DNA of 7,550 nucleotides, from positions 1 through 7,550 of the forward strand of contig JAEOTV010000301.1 in assembly GCA_016839635.1 (NCBI GenBank), in the 5' to 3' direction. The first letter of the stretch is position 1, and every line of letters begins with the position of its first letter. Both the position numbers and the translations under genes were made by a program. The stretch comes from Promethearchaeota archaeon. Its GTDB lineage: Archaea > Asgardarchaeota > Lokiarchaeia > Sigynarchaeales > SOKP01. Below, piece after piece: positions 1-7,318 of the stretch. A model generated the notes under the pieces. It was given only the letters and a program-made list of their open reading frames with translations, did no database searches and was not told the origin of the DNA.

Positions 1-373
<373 letters not shown>

Positions 374-475
374 GGGCCTGTAGATCAGTGGAAGATGGTG
401 TGGTTCAGTTTCGTACTAACCTTTAACGCTTGACTTGCATTCAAGAGGTCACGGGTTCAATTCCCGTCAGGTCCA
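374..475 (+). tRNA. tRNA-Ala(UGC) with a D-arm intron
   Basis: A full cloverleaf forms once a 30-nt intron (397-426) is removed. The acceptor is GGGCCTG (374-380) with CAGGTCC (468-474), and the discriminator is A475. The D stem is GATC (383-386) with GAT+C, whose last base comes from exon 2. The anticodon stem is CTTGA/TCAAG around the loop CTTGCAT, with anticodon TGC at 436-438. The T stem is ACGGG/CCCGT around TTCAATT. The acceptor contains the G3:U70 pair, the universal alanine identity element, so amino-acid assignment is secure. CCA is not encoded. The position after 16S matches the tRNA-Ala found in the rRNA spacer of many archaea, although no 23S follows here. The mature tRNA is 72 nt before CCA addition. 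Confidence 0.95.
397..426 (+). other. Non-canonical BHB intron in tRNA-Ala (position 24/25)
   Basis: The cloverleaf fixes the boundaries uniquely: exon 1 ends ...GAAGAT and exon 2 starts CGCTTGA. The junction fits an archaeal BHB. A 4-bp helix of GAAG (391-394) with CTTT (421-424) is flanked by 3-nt bulges ATG (395-397) and AAC (425-427), each cut after its second base. Inside the intron a hairpin can form (GTT/AAC continuing as AGT/ACT past a bulged C, loop TTCGT). The outer helix on the exon side is weak. The site lies in the D stem instead of the usual 37/38 beside the anticodon. Confidence 0.85.
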
Positions 476-488
476 TTCTTCTTTATTT
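476..488 (+). terminator. T-rich terminator after tRNA-Ala
   Basis: TTCTTCTTTATTT directly follows the discriminator base. Pyrimidine/T-rich tracts are the usual archaeal intrinsic terminators, and a similar tract follows tRNA-Leu further on. Ordinary AT-rich sequence could mimic it. Confidence 0.45.
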
Positions 489-505
489 CAGAGAAGTATT
501 TCAGA

Positions 506-525
506 ATGATTTGAACGAAAATCAT
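506..525. repeat. Small inverted repeat downstream of tRNA-Ala
   Basis: ATGATTT (506-512) and AAATCAT (519-525) form a perfect 7-bp stem around the loop GAACGA. Just before it, TATTTCAGA occurs twice (484-492 and 497-505) as a direct repeat. Together they could be part of a termination or processing signal after the tRNA, but there is no coding or conserved-RNA evidence. The rest of 489-632 holds nothing recognisable apart from promoter-like AT tracts. Confidence 0.4.
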
Positions 526-632
526 AATTTTGAAGTAAATAAAAAACCTTCTAATTTTTGTCATTGATATACAAAATAATTATCTCTAAAATCAGAAATT
601 TTTTAATTATTAATTAAATATTCATCTTAAGT

Positions 633-788
633 ATGAAGTTTTATGGATTATTAATGCTGATAATTCTTTTTCTATTTCAAGTTAGTAATGAAATTGTTGA
701 TATATATCAATTCATCTTAATATTTTTCGGAATCATATTGTTAATCATAATTCTTGCATATATCCTTTTAACTTCAAAACAAGATTAG
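633..788 (+). CDS. Hypothetical small membrane protein, 51 aa
   Basis: A short open frame runs from ATG to TAG and encodes 51 residues. The product is almost entirely hydrophobic. A first segment covers roughly residues 4-16 (YGLLMLIILFLFQ), a short polar link SNEIVDIY follows, and a longer membrane helix spans about 25-47. It ends in a polar tail TSKQD. This pattern predicts a two-helix membrane peptide, or a signal-anchor plus one helix. AT tracts at 599-620 sit 13-34 bases before the ATG, which fits an archaeal TATA box and a leaderless or short-leader mRNA. There is no clear Shine-Dalgarno. The frame stops 8 bases before the stop of the convergent YchF-like gene, so it fills the gap without overlap. 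I recognise no family. AT-rich non-coding DNA can produce hydrophobic frames by chance, so it is likely but not certain to be a gene. Confidence 0.55.
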   Translation: MKFYGLLMLIILFLFQVSNEIVDIYQFILIFFGIILLIIILAYILLTSKQD

Positions 789-796
789 TTTCAATC

Positions 797-2014
797 TTAT
801 TTACTTCTTGATGTCACTATTTTAACAATATCTCCATCCTGTAATTCATAACTTTCTCCTAATCTCTTTTTAGTTTTAGCGTCAATACCAAACATAAAAT
901 TTTCAGCTAATTCAGTATGAATTTTATCTCTTACAAAATCTCTTAAAAGAGTTCCTTTTTCCACTAGAAAAACGTCCGGTAAAACATTGCCTTTGTTATC
1001 TGAATAAGTATTAATATCTGAAACAGGATAGACACAAATTTGATTTGCTATAGTTAATGAAGCATAATCTAAAGCAGATTGAATTCCAGTATTATTATAA
1101 ACTTTTAGTATTTTACTTTTTATTTTTTCAAGCATCTCTAATTCATTTGAGGTTAACTTACTTTTATCTAATATCTCAAAATCATTAGACCCCGGAATGT
1201 ATTTTATTATATTACTTTCATGATATTTCCTCAAAAAATGTTCTGCTAATGCGCTACATGGAATAATAGGGTCTACATATTTCTTCTTTAACTCTTTTAA
1301 ATTGCTTTGACTAATCTCTTTATCAATTTTATTAGCTAATATCAAAATTGGTTTAGCTATCCTCCTCAACGTCTTTGAAAAATCCAAGAGTTCAAGATCT
1401 GTCCATTGAGTAGGATTTCGACCAGTCAGGTTTGAATTTCTTAGTGATTGAATTATTTGCTGTTTATTAATCTTTACTCCTGAAAGCCTTTCATGTAATG
1501 AATCAACGACCTTTCTCTTCTCTGTTGATACACCTTTTGTAAATTTTGTCCAATCTTCTCGCTCGAGGATTTCTTTAAACCATAAATTTATTTCATTTTC
1601 TAAAAATACAATATCTTCATATGGATCATTTTCTCCCATAGAGACTAATTTTCCAGATTTATCAAGAGATCCCGTGATATCGACAATATGTAATAGAACA
1701 TCCGCTTTGATTAAGTCATTTAAAAATTTATTACCTAAACCTTTTCCTTTATGAGCATCTGGTACTAACCCCGCAACATCTATTAAATTAATTGGAATAA
1801 AACGTATACCATCAATACATATAGAATTTTGCGGATTATCAATTACATTTAATTTCTTACATACACACTTTGTTTTTAGATATGCTACTCCAATATTTGG
1901 TTCTATCGTTGTAAAAGGTATTTCACTTACTTTCGCATGCGTTAAGCAAGCTGCATTTAAAAATGTAGATTTTCCACTACTTGGTTTTCCAATAATTCCT
2001 ATTGTCAATACCAT
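797..2014 (-). CDS. YchF/OBG-family GTP-binding protein with C-terminal TGS domain
   Basis: This 405-residue P-loop NTPase has the archaeal YchF layout. The Walker A/G1 is GKPSSGKST (9-17). PFTT at 33-36 is the G2 region, and DVAG at 79-82 is G3, followed by the family signature AGLVPDAHKGKGLGNKFL. G4 is NKID at 228-231 and CSAL (253-256) is the G5 region. A TGS domain closes the protein (about 327-403, ending LQDGDIVKIVTS). Cysteines 50, 52 and 66 remain from the cysteine-rich insert usual in archaeal members. YchF proteins bind ribosomes and are linked to translation and stress; NKID predicts GTP rather than the ATP preference of OLA1/YchF with an altered G4. Length is typical. It starts at an ATG 28 bases after the HerA-like gene stops on the same strand, so co-transcription is likely. 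The precise role in archaea is not established. Confidence 0.92.
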   Translation of the reverse strand: MVLTIGIIGKPSSGKSTFLNAACLTHAKVSEIPFTTIEPNIGVAYLKTKCVCKKLNVIDNPQNSICIDGIRFIPINLIDVAGLVPDAHKGKGLGNKFLNDLIKADVLLHIVDITGSLDKSGKLVSMGENDPYEDIVFLENEINLWFKEILEREDWTKFTKGVSTEKRKVVDSLHERLSGVKINKQQIIQSLRNSNLTGRNPTQWTDLELLDFSKTLRRIAKPILILANKIDKEISQSNLKELKKKYVDPIIPCSALAEHFLRKYHESNIIKYIPGSNDFEILDKSKLTSNELEMLEKIKSKILKVYNNTGIQSALDYASLTIANQICVYPVSDINTYSDNKGNVLPDVFLVEKGTLLRDFVRDKIHTELAENFMFGIDAKTKKRLGESYELQDGDIVKIVTSRSK

Positions 2015-2042
2015 ATGTATATTGAATTTTGATCTCTTAAAA

Positions 2043-3818
2043 TTATTCCTTTTTCTTCTGTAAGTTATAAAGACGATTGATGAAATCTTCTAACTTATTA
2101 TATGAATCTAATTCAAAATTCTTTTGAGGTAAATTTCTCTCTAAATCAGACTTATGGATTGTTTTAGAGTATTTTTGAGGTTGATTTCGATCTAATACTG
2201 GTGATTTTATATTTTTTTTTGTTGAATTATTTGCGGGAATATTCTTAAACTTCTTTATAGCTTTTTGAAGGAATTCATGAATAATGTTTATTCTTATTTT
2301 GGAATCAGCTATATAACTTTTTTCAACTTTATTAAAAATTAATTTATTCTTTTTCTTTATTTCTGAAACAGGTAATGATTCATGTTTTATTAGAGGGATA
2401 CTCAATAAGAAAGGTTCTTTAATTGAATTTGTTCTTACAATACATTGTCCTTCCTCTAGAATTGATAAAAAATTTTTATTATCGACATTAACATTTAGTA
2501 AATCGCACATAATATCTTTTTCAATATGATTTTTGAAGGTAAGAACAACCCCATTATTCGCTAAGATTTCTTTACTTATATTTGGGCGCGTAGCTAAGGT
2601 TATTAAACATTCTCCTGTTCCTCTTTGCAATAAAGCTATATCTTCTAAATATGTTGTTAATTTACTTTTTTTCATTAAATCTTGTGGAGCAAAATATTGA
2701 GCATCTTCAATAATTGTGATATGCTGGATTCCGTTAAAATTATGTGCCCCTCTAGTTAAATTTCTATCCCATAAATATTTTAAAATCATATTTAGGAAGA
2801 AAAGGGCATCTTCTTTTTCACCACCTAAACGTATAATTGAACTGAGATCTAGTAACACATTTTTTTTAAACAAATCATTTATTTCAATTTCATTACTATT
2901 TTCAAATAAATTTCTTAATGGTCCTATTGAGAATCTTCTTATTCTGTTTTTAATACTAATTAGAGTCTGGTTTAACATAGGGATTTGATTTTTATTTTTT
3001 TTAAGGTAATCTTGACAGAAGTATTCGAATCCTTTCCAATTTTGAAAATCTTTGCTTTCACATACTTTAACTAATATTTCGACTAAAACTTTTTCCATCT
3101 GCGGGCTATATTCCCCTTGTACATCTAAAAACTTACCACTTCTTAAAATATCAAAAATTCTCTCAGCATGAATTATAGGGTTTACTTCTCCAGGATTGAA
3201 AATGTTTATAGAGAAATTTTCACCTGGCCATAATATGAGAACATCATCAATCTTTTCCTGTAGGAAGTGATATTCTCCTTTAAATTCAACTAAAAAAAAG
3301 GGAATTTTATAGATTTTTTTGAAACTAATTAAAAAATTTTGGAGAAAGTTACTTTTTCCTGTTCCAGTTGCCCCACATATAAACATATGCTTCTCAAGAT
3401 CTTTTAAAGCTAGATAGAACTTTTGTTTTTTAGCTTTTCCTTTTAAAATTCTTCCAATAGGAATATTACCTTTCTTATTACTCACCTGTGTAGGGATTTC
3501 AAGATCTATAATAGTCCTATCAACCTGTACAAAACTTAGTAAAAAAAGAATAACTGAAGTACTATAGAAGATATTACCTAGATTGAATAAGACTGTTGGG
3601 ATAAAATACCCCTGTTCCTTATCAATAAATAAATCAGAATTATTCATGATAAAAAAGGGTAAATTAAAAAATAAGAATATAGTCGAACATATTAAAACTC
3701 CAAAAATTAACACTTTTATTCTATTTAAGTAATATCTTCTTCTTTTATAGCGATAGAATACCATATTTGTAAAGAAAGAAATTACAGCTAGCCCTAAAAA
3801 AAATAAGATGGAGTTCAT
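2043..3818 (-). CDS. Membrane-anchored HerA/VirD4-like P-loop ATPase
   Basis: The protein has 591 residues from ATG 3818. Three membrane helices lie at about 2-22, 34-58 and 72-99. The first loop is strongly basic (RYKRRR), so the topology should be N-out with the ATPase in the cytoplasm. The ATPase domain carries Walker A GATGTGKS (149-156), the Walker B-like IIEDAQ (369-374) with E371-D372, and the segment LLQRGTGECLITLATRP (396-412) containing a likely arginine finger. This matches the HerA/FtsK superfamily, whose hexamers pump DNA or protein. The linker to the C-terminus is low-complexity and basic, with a repeated [DE]RN.PQK motif at 543-549 and 560-566. A longer GTG start at 3863 is possible, but the ATG begins right before helix 1 and leaves room for a promoter. 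No nurA, mre11 or rad50 lies nearby. The substrate is unknown; coupling-protein-like DNA transfer is one option. Confidence 0.85.
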   Translation of the reverse strand: MNSILFFLGLAVISFFTNMVFYRYKRRRYYLNRIKVLIFGVLICSTIFLFFNLPFFIMNNSDLFIDKEQGYFIPTVLFNLGNIFYSTSVILFLLSFVQVDRTIIDLEIPTQVSNKKGNIPIGRILKGKAKKQKFYLALKDLEKHMFICGATGTGKSNFLQNFLISFKKIYKIPFFLVEFKGEYHFLQEKIDDVLILWPGENFSINIFNPGEVNPIIHAERIFDILRSGKFLDVQGEYSPQMEKVLVEILVKVCESKDFQNWKGFEYFCQDYLKKNKNQIPMLNQTLISIKNRIRRFSIGPLRNLFENSNEIEINDLFKKNVLLDLSSIIRLGGEKEDALFFLNMILKYLWDRNLTRGAHNFNGIQHITIIEDAQYFAPQDLMKKSKLTTYLEDIALLQRGTGECLITLATRPNISKEILANNGVVLTFKNHIEKDIMCDLLNVNVDNKNFLSILEEGQCIVRTNSIKEPFLLSIPLIKHESLPVSEIKKKNKLIFNKVEKSYIADSKIRINIIHEFLQKAIKKFKNIPANNSTKKNIKSPVLDRNQPQKYSKTIHKSDLERNLPQKNFELDSYNKLEDFINRLYNLQKKKE

Positions 3819-3863
3819 AATGGAATAATTTATCTTTGTATTACTCTTCAATTTTAAAAACAC

Positions 3864-3988
3864 CTATAAATTTTAAAAAAGCCAAAAAATAAGCTTTGAA
3901 ATATTTTTCGTAAACTTTTTTAATTTTATGACTTAGAGATCTATATAAATAAAAATTTTACATATACAATATAAAAAGTGAATAAAAG
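3864..3988. promoter_or_regulatory. Divergent promoter region between the ATPase and thermosome genes
   Basis: This AT-rich stretch separates two divergent genes. For the thermosome, CTATATAAATAAAAA at 3941-3955 is a good TATA box about 35-45 bases before the ATG, predicting a leader of roughly 20 nt. GTGA at 3978-3981 matches part of the anti-Shine-Dalgarno with a 7-base gap to the ATG, so it may act as a weak ribosome site. On the minus strand, TTTTTAAAATTTATAG (3865-3880 complement) could serve the ATPase gene and supports its downstream ATG start. No clear heat-shock repressor site is recognisable. Confidence 0.55.
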
Positions 3989-5593
3989 ATGGCACAATTA
4001 TCCGGTGTTCCAGTTCTTATATTAAAAGAAGGAACTGAAAGAAAACGTGGAAAAGACGCGCAAAAGAACAATATTACTGCTGCTAAAGCTGTTGCTGAAG
4101 CTGTAAGAACTACATTAGGACCTAAAGGGATGGATAAAATGCTTGTTGATTCTTTAGGAGATGTTACAATAACAAATGATGGAGCAACAATTTTAGACAC
4201 TATTGATGTTGAACATCCTGCTGCCAAAATGATAGTAGAGGTTGCAAAAACTCAAGATGATAAAGTTGGAGATGGAACTACAACCAGTGTGATAATATCA
4301 GGAGAGTTATTAAATCTTGCCGAAGAGTTAATGGAACAATCAGTACATCCTACCATTATCTTCAGAGGTTATAGAAAAGCTTTAATCAAAAGTAAAGACT
4401 TGCTCCAAGAATTAGCAACTAAAATAGATATTAATGATACAGACACTTTAATTAAAGTTGCAGAAACTTCGATGAATAGTAAATTAATTGCTGGCGTAAA
4501 AAATCATTTTGCAAACATTGCTGTTAAGGCGATAAGTCAGATTAAAGAAGAACGTGGAAGTAACATAATGGTTGATTTAGATCAAATTCAAATAATTAAG
4601 AAAGAAGGAAAAAGTCTCTTAGATACTGATCTTATTGATGGAATTATCGTAGACAAGGAAGTAGTTCATCCAATGATGCCAAAATTTGTTAAAAATGCTA
4701 AAATTGCCTTAATCGATTCTTCATTAGAAGTAGAAAAAACAGAATATGATGCAGAAATAAGAGTTCAAACACCTGACCAAATTAACAAATTTCTTGAAGA
4801 AGAAGCAAAGATGCTTAAAAATCGTGTCTCTAAATTAAAAGAAATTGGAGCTAACGTCGTGTTTTGTCAAAAAGGAGTTGATGATAAAGCACAAAACTTT
4901 CTTGCAAAAGAAGAGATAATAACTGTACGTAGAGTCAAAAGATCAGATATGGAGAAATTAGGGAGAGCTACTAATGCAAAAATTATAAATAATATTTTCG
5001 AAATCAGTGAAGCCGATTTAGGAAAAGCTGGAAAAGTAGAAGAAAAGAAAATTGGTGATGATAATATGATCTTTATCTCAGAGTGTGCAGAACCAAAAGC
5101 AGTAAGTATATTAATACGAGCAGGAATTGAACATGTTGTTGATGAGGCAGAAAGAATGTTACATGACGCATTATCAGTAGTTAAAGCAGCAATTGAATTA
5201 CCTTTCATATTACCTGGTGGCGGAGCTTCTGAAATGGAACTAGCAAAACGGTTAAGAGTTTATGCTAGATCAATAGGAGGAAGAGAACAGCTAGCAATTG
5301 AAGTCTATGCAAATGCATTAGAGATAATTCCTAAAACTTTAGTTGAAAATGCAGGATATAACCCTGTAGACTTAATAGTTGAGCTAAGGTCCAAACATGA
5401 AACTGAAGCAGGTAATTCATTTGGTATTAATATTGACACAGGTAAACCTGATGATATGGTCATATTAGGTGTTTTAGAACCACTGTCAGTTCTAACTCAA
5501 GCGATTCAGTCTGCAACTGAAGTCTCTTCTATGATTCTTAAAATTGATGATGTTATAGCGGCATCTGGTCTTTCAAGAGGTCCTGAAGAATAA
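3989..5593 (+). CDS. Thermosome subunit (group II chaperonin, CCT/TCP-1 family)
   Basis: The product is a 534-residue subunit of the archaeal cytosolic chaperonin, a double ring that folds proteins using ATP and a built-in lid. Nucleotide-binding and catalytic motifs are all present: [10 protein letters not shown] at 43-52, NDGATIL at 63-69, GDGTTTS at 94-100, the catalytic aspartate in LHDAL (D393), GGG at 410-412 and NAGYNP at 454-459. The apical domain lies about 190-370, with the lid-forming helical protrusion near 245-285. The C-terminus stops at SRGPEE straight after the equatorial domain, without the Gly-Gly-Met tail common in thermosomes. It is a monocistronic-looking gene with its own TATA box and a T-tract after the stop. 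Archaea usually carry several thermosome paralogues, and I cannot say which this is. Confidence 0.97.
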   Translation: MAQLSGVPVLILKEGTERKRGKDAQKNNITAAKAVAEAVRTTLGPKGMDKMLVDSLGDVTITNDGATILDTIDVEHPAAKMIVEVAKTQDDKVGDGTTTSVIISGELLNLAEELMEQSVHPTIIFRGYRKALIKSKDLLQELATKIDINDTDTLIKVAETSMNSKLIAGVKNHFANIAVKAISQIKEERGSNIMVDLDQIQIIKKEGKSLLDTDLIDGIIVDKEVVHPMMPKFVKNAKIALIDSSLEVEKTEYDAEIRVQTPDQINKFLEEEAKMLKNRVSKLKEIGANVVFCQKGVDDKAQNFLAKEEIITVRRVKRSDMEKLGRATNAKIINNIFEISEADLGKAGKVEEKKIGDDNMIFISECAEPKAVSILIRAGIEHVVDEAERMLHDALSVVKAAIELPFILPGGGASEMELAKRLRVYARSIGGREQLAIEVYANALEIIPKTLVENAGYNPVDLIVELRSKHETEAGNSFGINIDTGKPDDMVILGVLEPLSVLTQAIQSATEVSSMILKIDDVIAASGLSRGPEE

Positions 5594-5600
5594 AAATAGT

Positions 5601-5632
5601 AAAGATTTTTTATATCTTTTATCTTTTTTTTT
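5601..5632 (+). terminator. Hairpin and T-tract after the thermosome gene
   Basis: Eight bases after the stop codon, AAAGAT (5601-5606) can pair with ATCTTT (5614-5619), and nine Ts follow at 5624-5632. The T-run overlaps the end of the convergent Tsr3 gene, so transcripts of the two genes must end within a very tight gap. The T-tract is the more convincing part, since archaeal termination does not need the hairpin. Confidence 0.6.
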
Positions 5633-6092
5633 AAAATTTGTTTATTTCTTTGAAATTTTTCCCCCAAGAAAATTTTGAGAGAATTAAATTAGCCAAATCA
5701 TAAAAATTTGTAATGTATAGTGCTGCTGCTAATGCTTCTGCAGAACTTAATTTTTCCCATTTACCATAGTTTGTAGGATTAGCAGCTATTAAAGGGGGTA
5801 GCTTACGAGCATTCTTAAATTCCAATTTTTTTAAATTCATAATATTGCTCCAGGAACAATCAATTACAATTAAACCATATTTGAGAACTATATTTCTATC
5901 TGTCTCTGACAATTGTTTATGAGCAAATGGATTTAAAATAAGAGAATTTAGGTAACTTTTATCAATCCTATTTATTATTTTAAGAAGATTATGTCTACTT
6001 AATTTAAAACCAGTACATTTCTTTGGATCACATTCTCTATAATTAAGGCAAAATAATTTTGGTGTTCCTGTTGTTGAATTAAAACTATTCAT
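5631..6092 (-). CDS. tsr3: Tsr3, 16S rRNA aminocarboxypropyltransferase
   Basis: The product is a 153-residue enzyme from ATG 6092. Family members transfer the 3-amino-3-carboxypropyl group of S-adenosylmethionine to a hypermodified uridine/pseudouridine in helix 31 of small-subunit rRNA, a late ribosome maturation step. Signature segments are visible: the N-terminal YRECDPKKCTGFKL (18-31), then DCSW (78-81), and the very conserved stretch from ARKLPPLIAANPTNYGKW (95-112) to EKLSSAEALAAALYI (113-127), which forms the SAM and RNA site. Length is slightly short but complete. A TTG two codons upstream (6098) is possible; the ATG is preferred. It follows the roadblock gene on the same strand after 51 bases, so it may be co-transcribed, although an AT tract in the gap could be a separate promoter. 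Confidence 0.92.
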   Translation of the reverse strand: MNSFNSTTGTPKLFCLNYRECDPKKCTGFKLSRHNLLKIINRIDKSYLNSLILNPFAHKQLSETDRNIVLKYGLIVIDCSWSNIMNLKKLEFKNARKLPPLIAANPTNYGKWEKLSSAEALAAALYITNFYDLANLILSKFSWGKNFKEINKF

Positions 6093-6143
6093 TATCAATA
6101 TTTAAAAGCAGTAGGTAAATTTCCTAAATAAATTAATTTTAAT

Positions 6144-7142
6144 TTAATCATACTTAAAACTTGTAAGAACATTCACAGATTTAATAAAGTTCTCAGTCGT
6201 TTGGTCCTCACCTAGTATCTGTAATATCGAATTAATAATATTTCTTGATTCACAAATAACAGGAATTCCTCCATAGGTTAATCTAAATAAACCTATAAAA
6301 GATATGACTTCAACATTTGAAGTTTTATCAATATTAGAGAATTTAATTTTTCCTGAAGGACATGCTATTAAACCATAAAAATTTTCAGAATTTTCACCAG
6401 AAATTGCAATATAACATAAAAGATCCCCAATAGAACTTCCTCCTGATTCTTCCTTCATTTTTTGAAAAGCAACATTCGCGTTTGCTGAGAAAGCCTCAAT
6501 CGATATTGGTAAATCTTGCCCACTGATATCTTTAGCATCTAGAGTTAAACCCATAGGATTGACTAATCCATATCGTATAAAAACTGGATTCTGAACAGAA
6601 TCTAAAATTTTACTAATGGAGGGTAATGGATTTGATGGGTCAATAAGTTCAGGCTTATAAGATGAAAAGGGGACTTCCGAACCCATACCAAATAAGTAAA
6701 TCGCACTACGAACTTTATCACAAAAAATTTCGATTTCTCTTTCAGATTCATCTCCAGTTCCGAAAAATTCACCTAACTTCTGTTTTAGGTAATACATAGC
6801 TGTAGCCAAATTATCTGCATCAATAGGCCATTCCTTATGATAATCATGCACAATAGTCAAGAGTGTTTCATTAATTCTAATAGTTACTAAACACACCTTA
6901 TCAAAATATGAAAAAGAAATAACCTGATCTTTAATATTTAAATCTTCCCAATTTTCCTCACTAGCAGAAAAAGCTGCTGATGCTAAACTTGTGATCTGAT
7001 TTGGATTTAACTCAATATCACTTTTTCTTCCTATTTTCGCTATTGAAAGCCCATCCTGATCACACAAAACAACTAAAACAGTGCCTTCTGAAGCACGCAG
7101 AATAGATGTCAAATGTTTTATTAAAGATTCTCTTACACTCAT
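6144..7142 (-). CDS. Roadblock/LC7-domain protein, probably two domains
   Basis: The product has 332 residues from ATG 7142. The N-terminal part (about 3-125) reads as a roadblock/LC7 fold: an initial helix (SLIKHLTSILRAS), the strand pair GTVLVVLCDQDGLSIAKIG, a helix with ITSLASAAFSASEENWEDL, a further strand pair, then the closing helix ADNLATAMYYLKQKL. The rest (about 185-320) has a similar rhythm: VFIRYGLVNPMGLTLDAKD, a helix region with SIEAFSANANVAFQKM, then strands LCYIAISG and NFYGLIACPSGKIKF. It may be a second, diverged roadblock-like unit. Such proteins regulate small GTPases as scaffolds or GAP/GEF parts, and are expanded in Asgard archaea. A TTG start four codons upstream (7154) is less likely. 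There is no transmembrane segment or signal peptide. The partner GTPase is not in the window. Confidence 0.75.
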   Translation of the reverse strand: MSVRESLIKHLTSILRASEGTVLVVLCDQDGLSIAKIGRKSDIELNPNQITSLASAAFSASEENWEDLNIKDQVISFSYFDKVCLVTIRINETLLTIVHDYHKEWPIDADNLATAMYYLKQKLGEFFGTGDESEREIEIFCDKVRSAIYLFGMGSEVPFSSYKPELIDPSNPLPSISKILDSVQNPVFIRYGLVNPMGLTLDAKDISGQDLPISIEAFSANANVAFQKMKEESGGSSIGDLLCYIAISGENSENFYGLIACPSGKIKFSNIDKTSNVEVISFIGLFRLTYGGIPVICESRNIINSILQILGEDQTTENFIKSVNVLTSFKYD

Positions 7143-7173
7143 TGAAGAAACCAAGATTTTTTTATGTTATCTC

Positions 7174-7183
7174 TTTATAATAC
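7174..7183 (-). promoter_or_regulatory. TATA box for the roadblock gene
   Basis: On the minus strand the sequence reads GTATTATAAA, ending 32 bases before the ATG at 7142. This predicts a start near 7150 and a leader of only a few bases. The good TATA position supports the ATG over the longer TTG start. The element overlaps one arm of the palindrome at 7177-7197. Confidence 0.55.
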
Positions 7184-7205
7184 ATTTTTTGTATTATGTA
7201 TAATA
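7177..7205. promoter_or_regulatory. Palindromic array overlapping the roadblock promoter
   Basis: ATAATACA (7177-7184) and TGTATTAT (7190-7197) are a perfect 8-bp inverted repeat around TTTTT. The second arm forms another palindrome with ATAATA (7200-7205) across GT, giving three alternating half-sites. Overlap with the TATA box suggests a possible operator, but AT-rich palindromes also arise by chance. Confidence 0.4.
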
Positions 7206-7318
7206 ATAAATTTTTATCTTTTAATTCAATCGTATTTAATTTTGAATATATTATAAAAAATTTTTTTTATTTCTTAGTCTTTTAATTAAATAATAATACA
7301 ATTTTAACGTATTAATTT
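7206..7318. other. AT-rich divergent spacer with the tRNA-Leu promoter
   Basis: This stretch is almost entirely A and T and holds no credible ORF. TTTAATTAAATAATA at 7281-7295 ends 24 bases before tRNA-Leu and is the likely TATA region for it. A run of nine or more Ts near 7260-7268 stands alone. Nothing else is recognisable. Confidence 0.5.

Noticed and set aside
397..426. Insertion in tRNA-Ala as a sign of a pseudogene or an integrated element
   Set aside because: All tRNA stems and identity bases are intact and the insertion fits a BHB intron exactly. There is no integrase gene or repeated tRNA end nearby.
489..632. Possible box C/D or other small RNA after tRNA-Ala
   Set aside because: I found no pair of C (RTGATGA) and D (CTGA) boxes with suitable spacing; only a small stem-loop is visible.
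2716..2988. 90-residue plus-strand frame opposite the ATPase gene
   Set aside because: It lies wholly inside the ATPase gene on the other strand, shows no family motif, and its residues follow from the complement of a lysine- and leucine-rich coding sequence.
797..3863. Defence island or conjugative element containing the HerA-like ATPase
   Set aside because: No nuclease, Sir2, relaxase, integrase or other defence or transfer gene is adjacent, and base composition matches the neighbouring genes.
3958..4227. 89-residue minus-strand frame over the thermosome start
   Set aside because: It is antisense to the well-conserved thermosome N-terminus and has no promoter or domain of its own.
4867..5208. 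113-residue minus-strand frame within the thermosome gene
   Set aside because: It is a shadow of a conserved coding region, rich in serine and isoleucine as expected for the complement.
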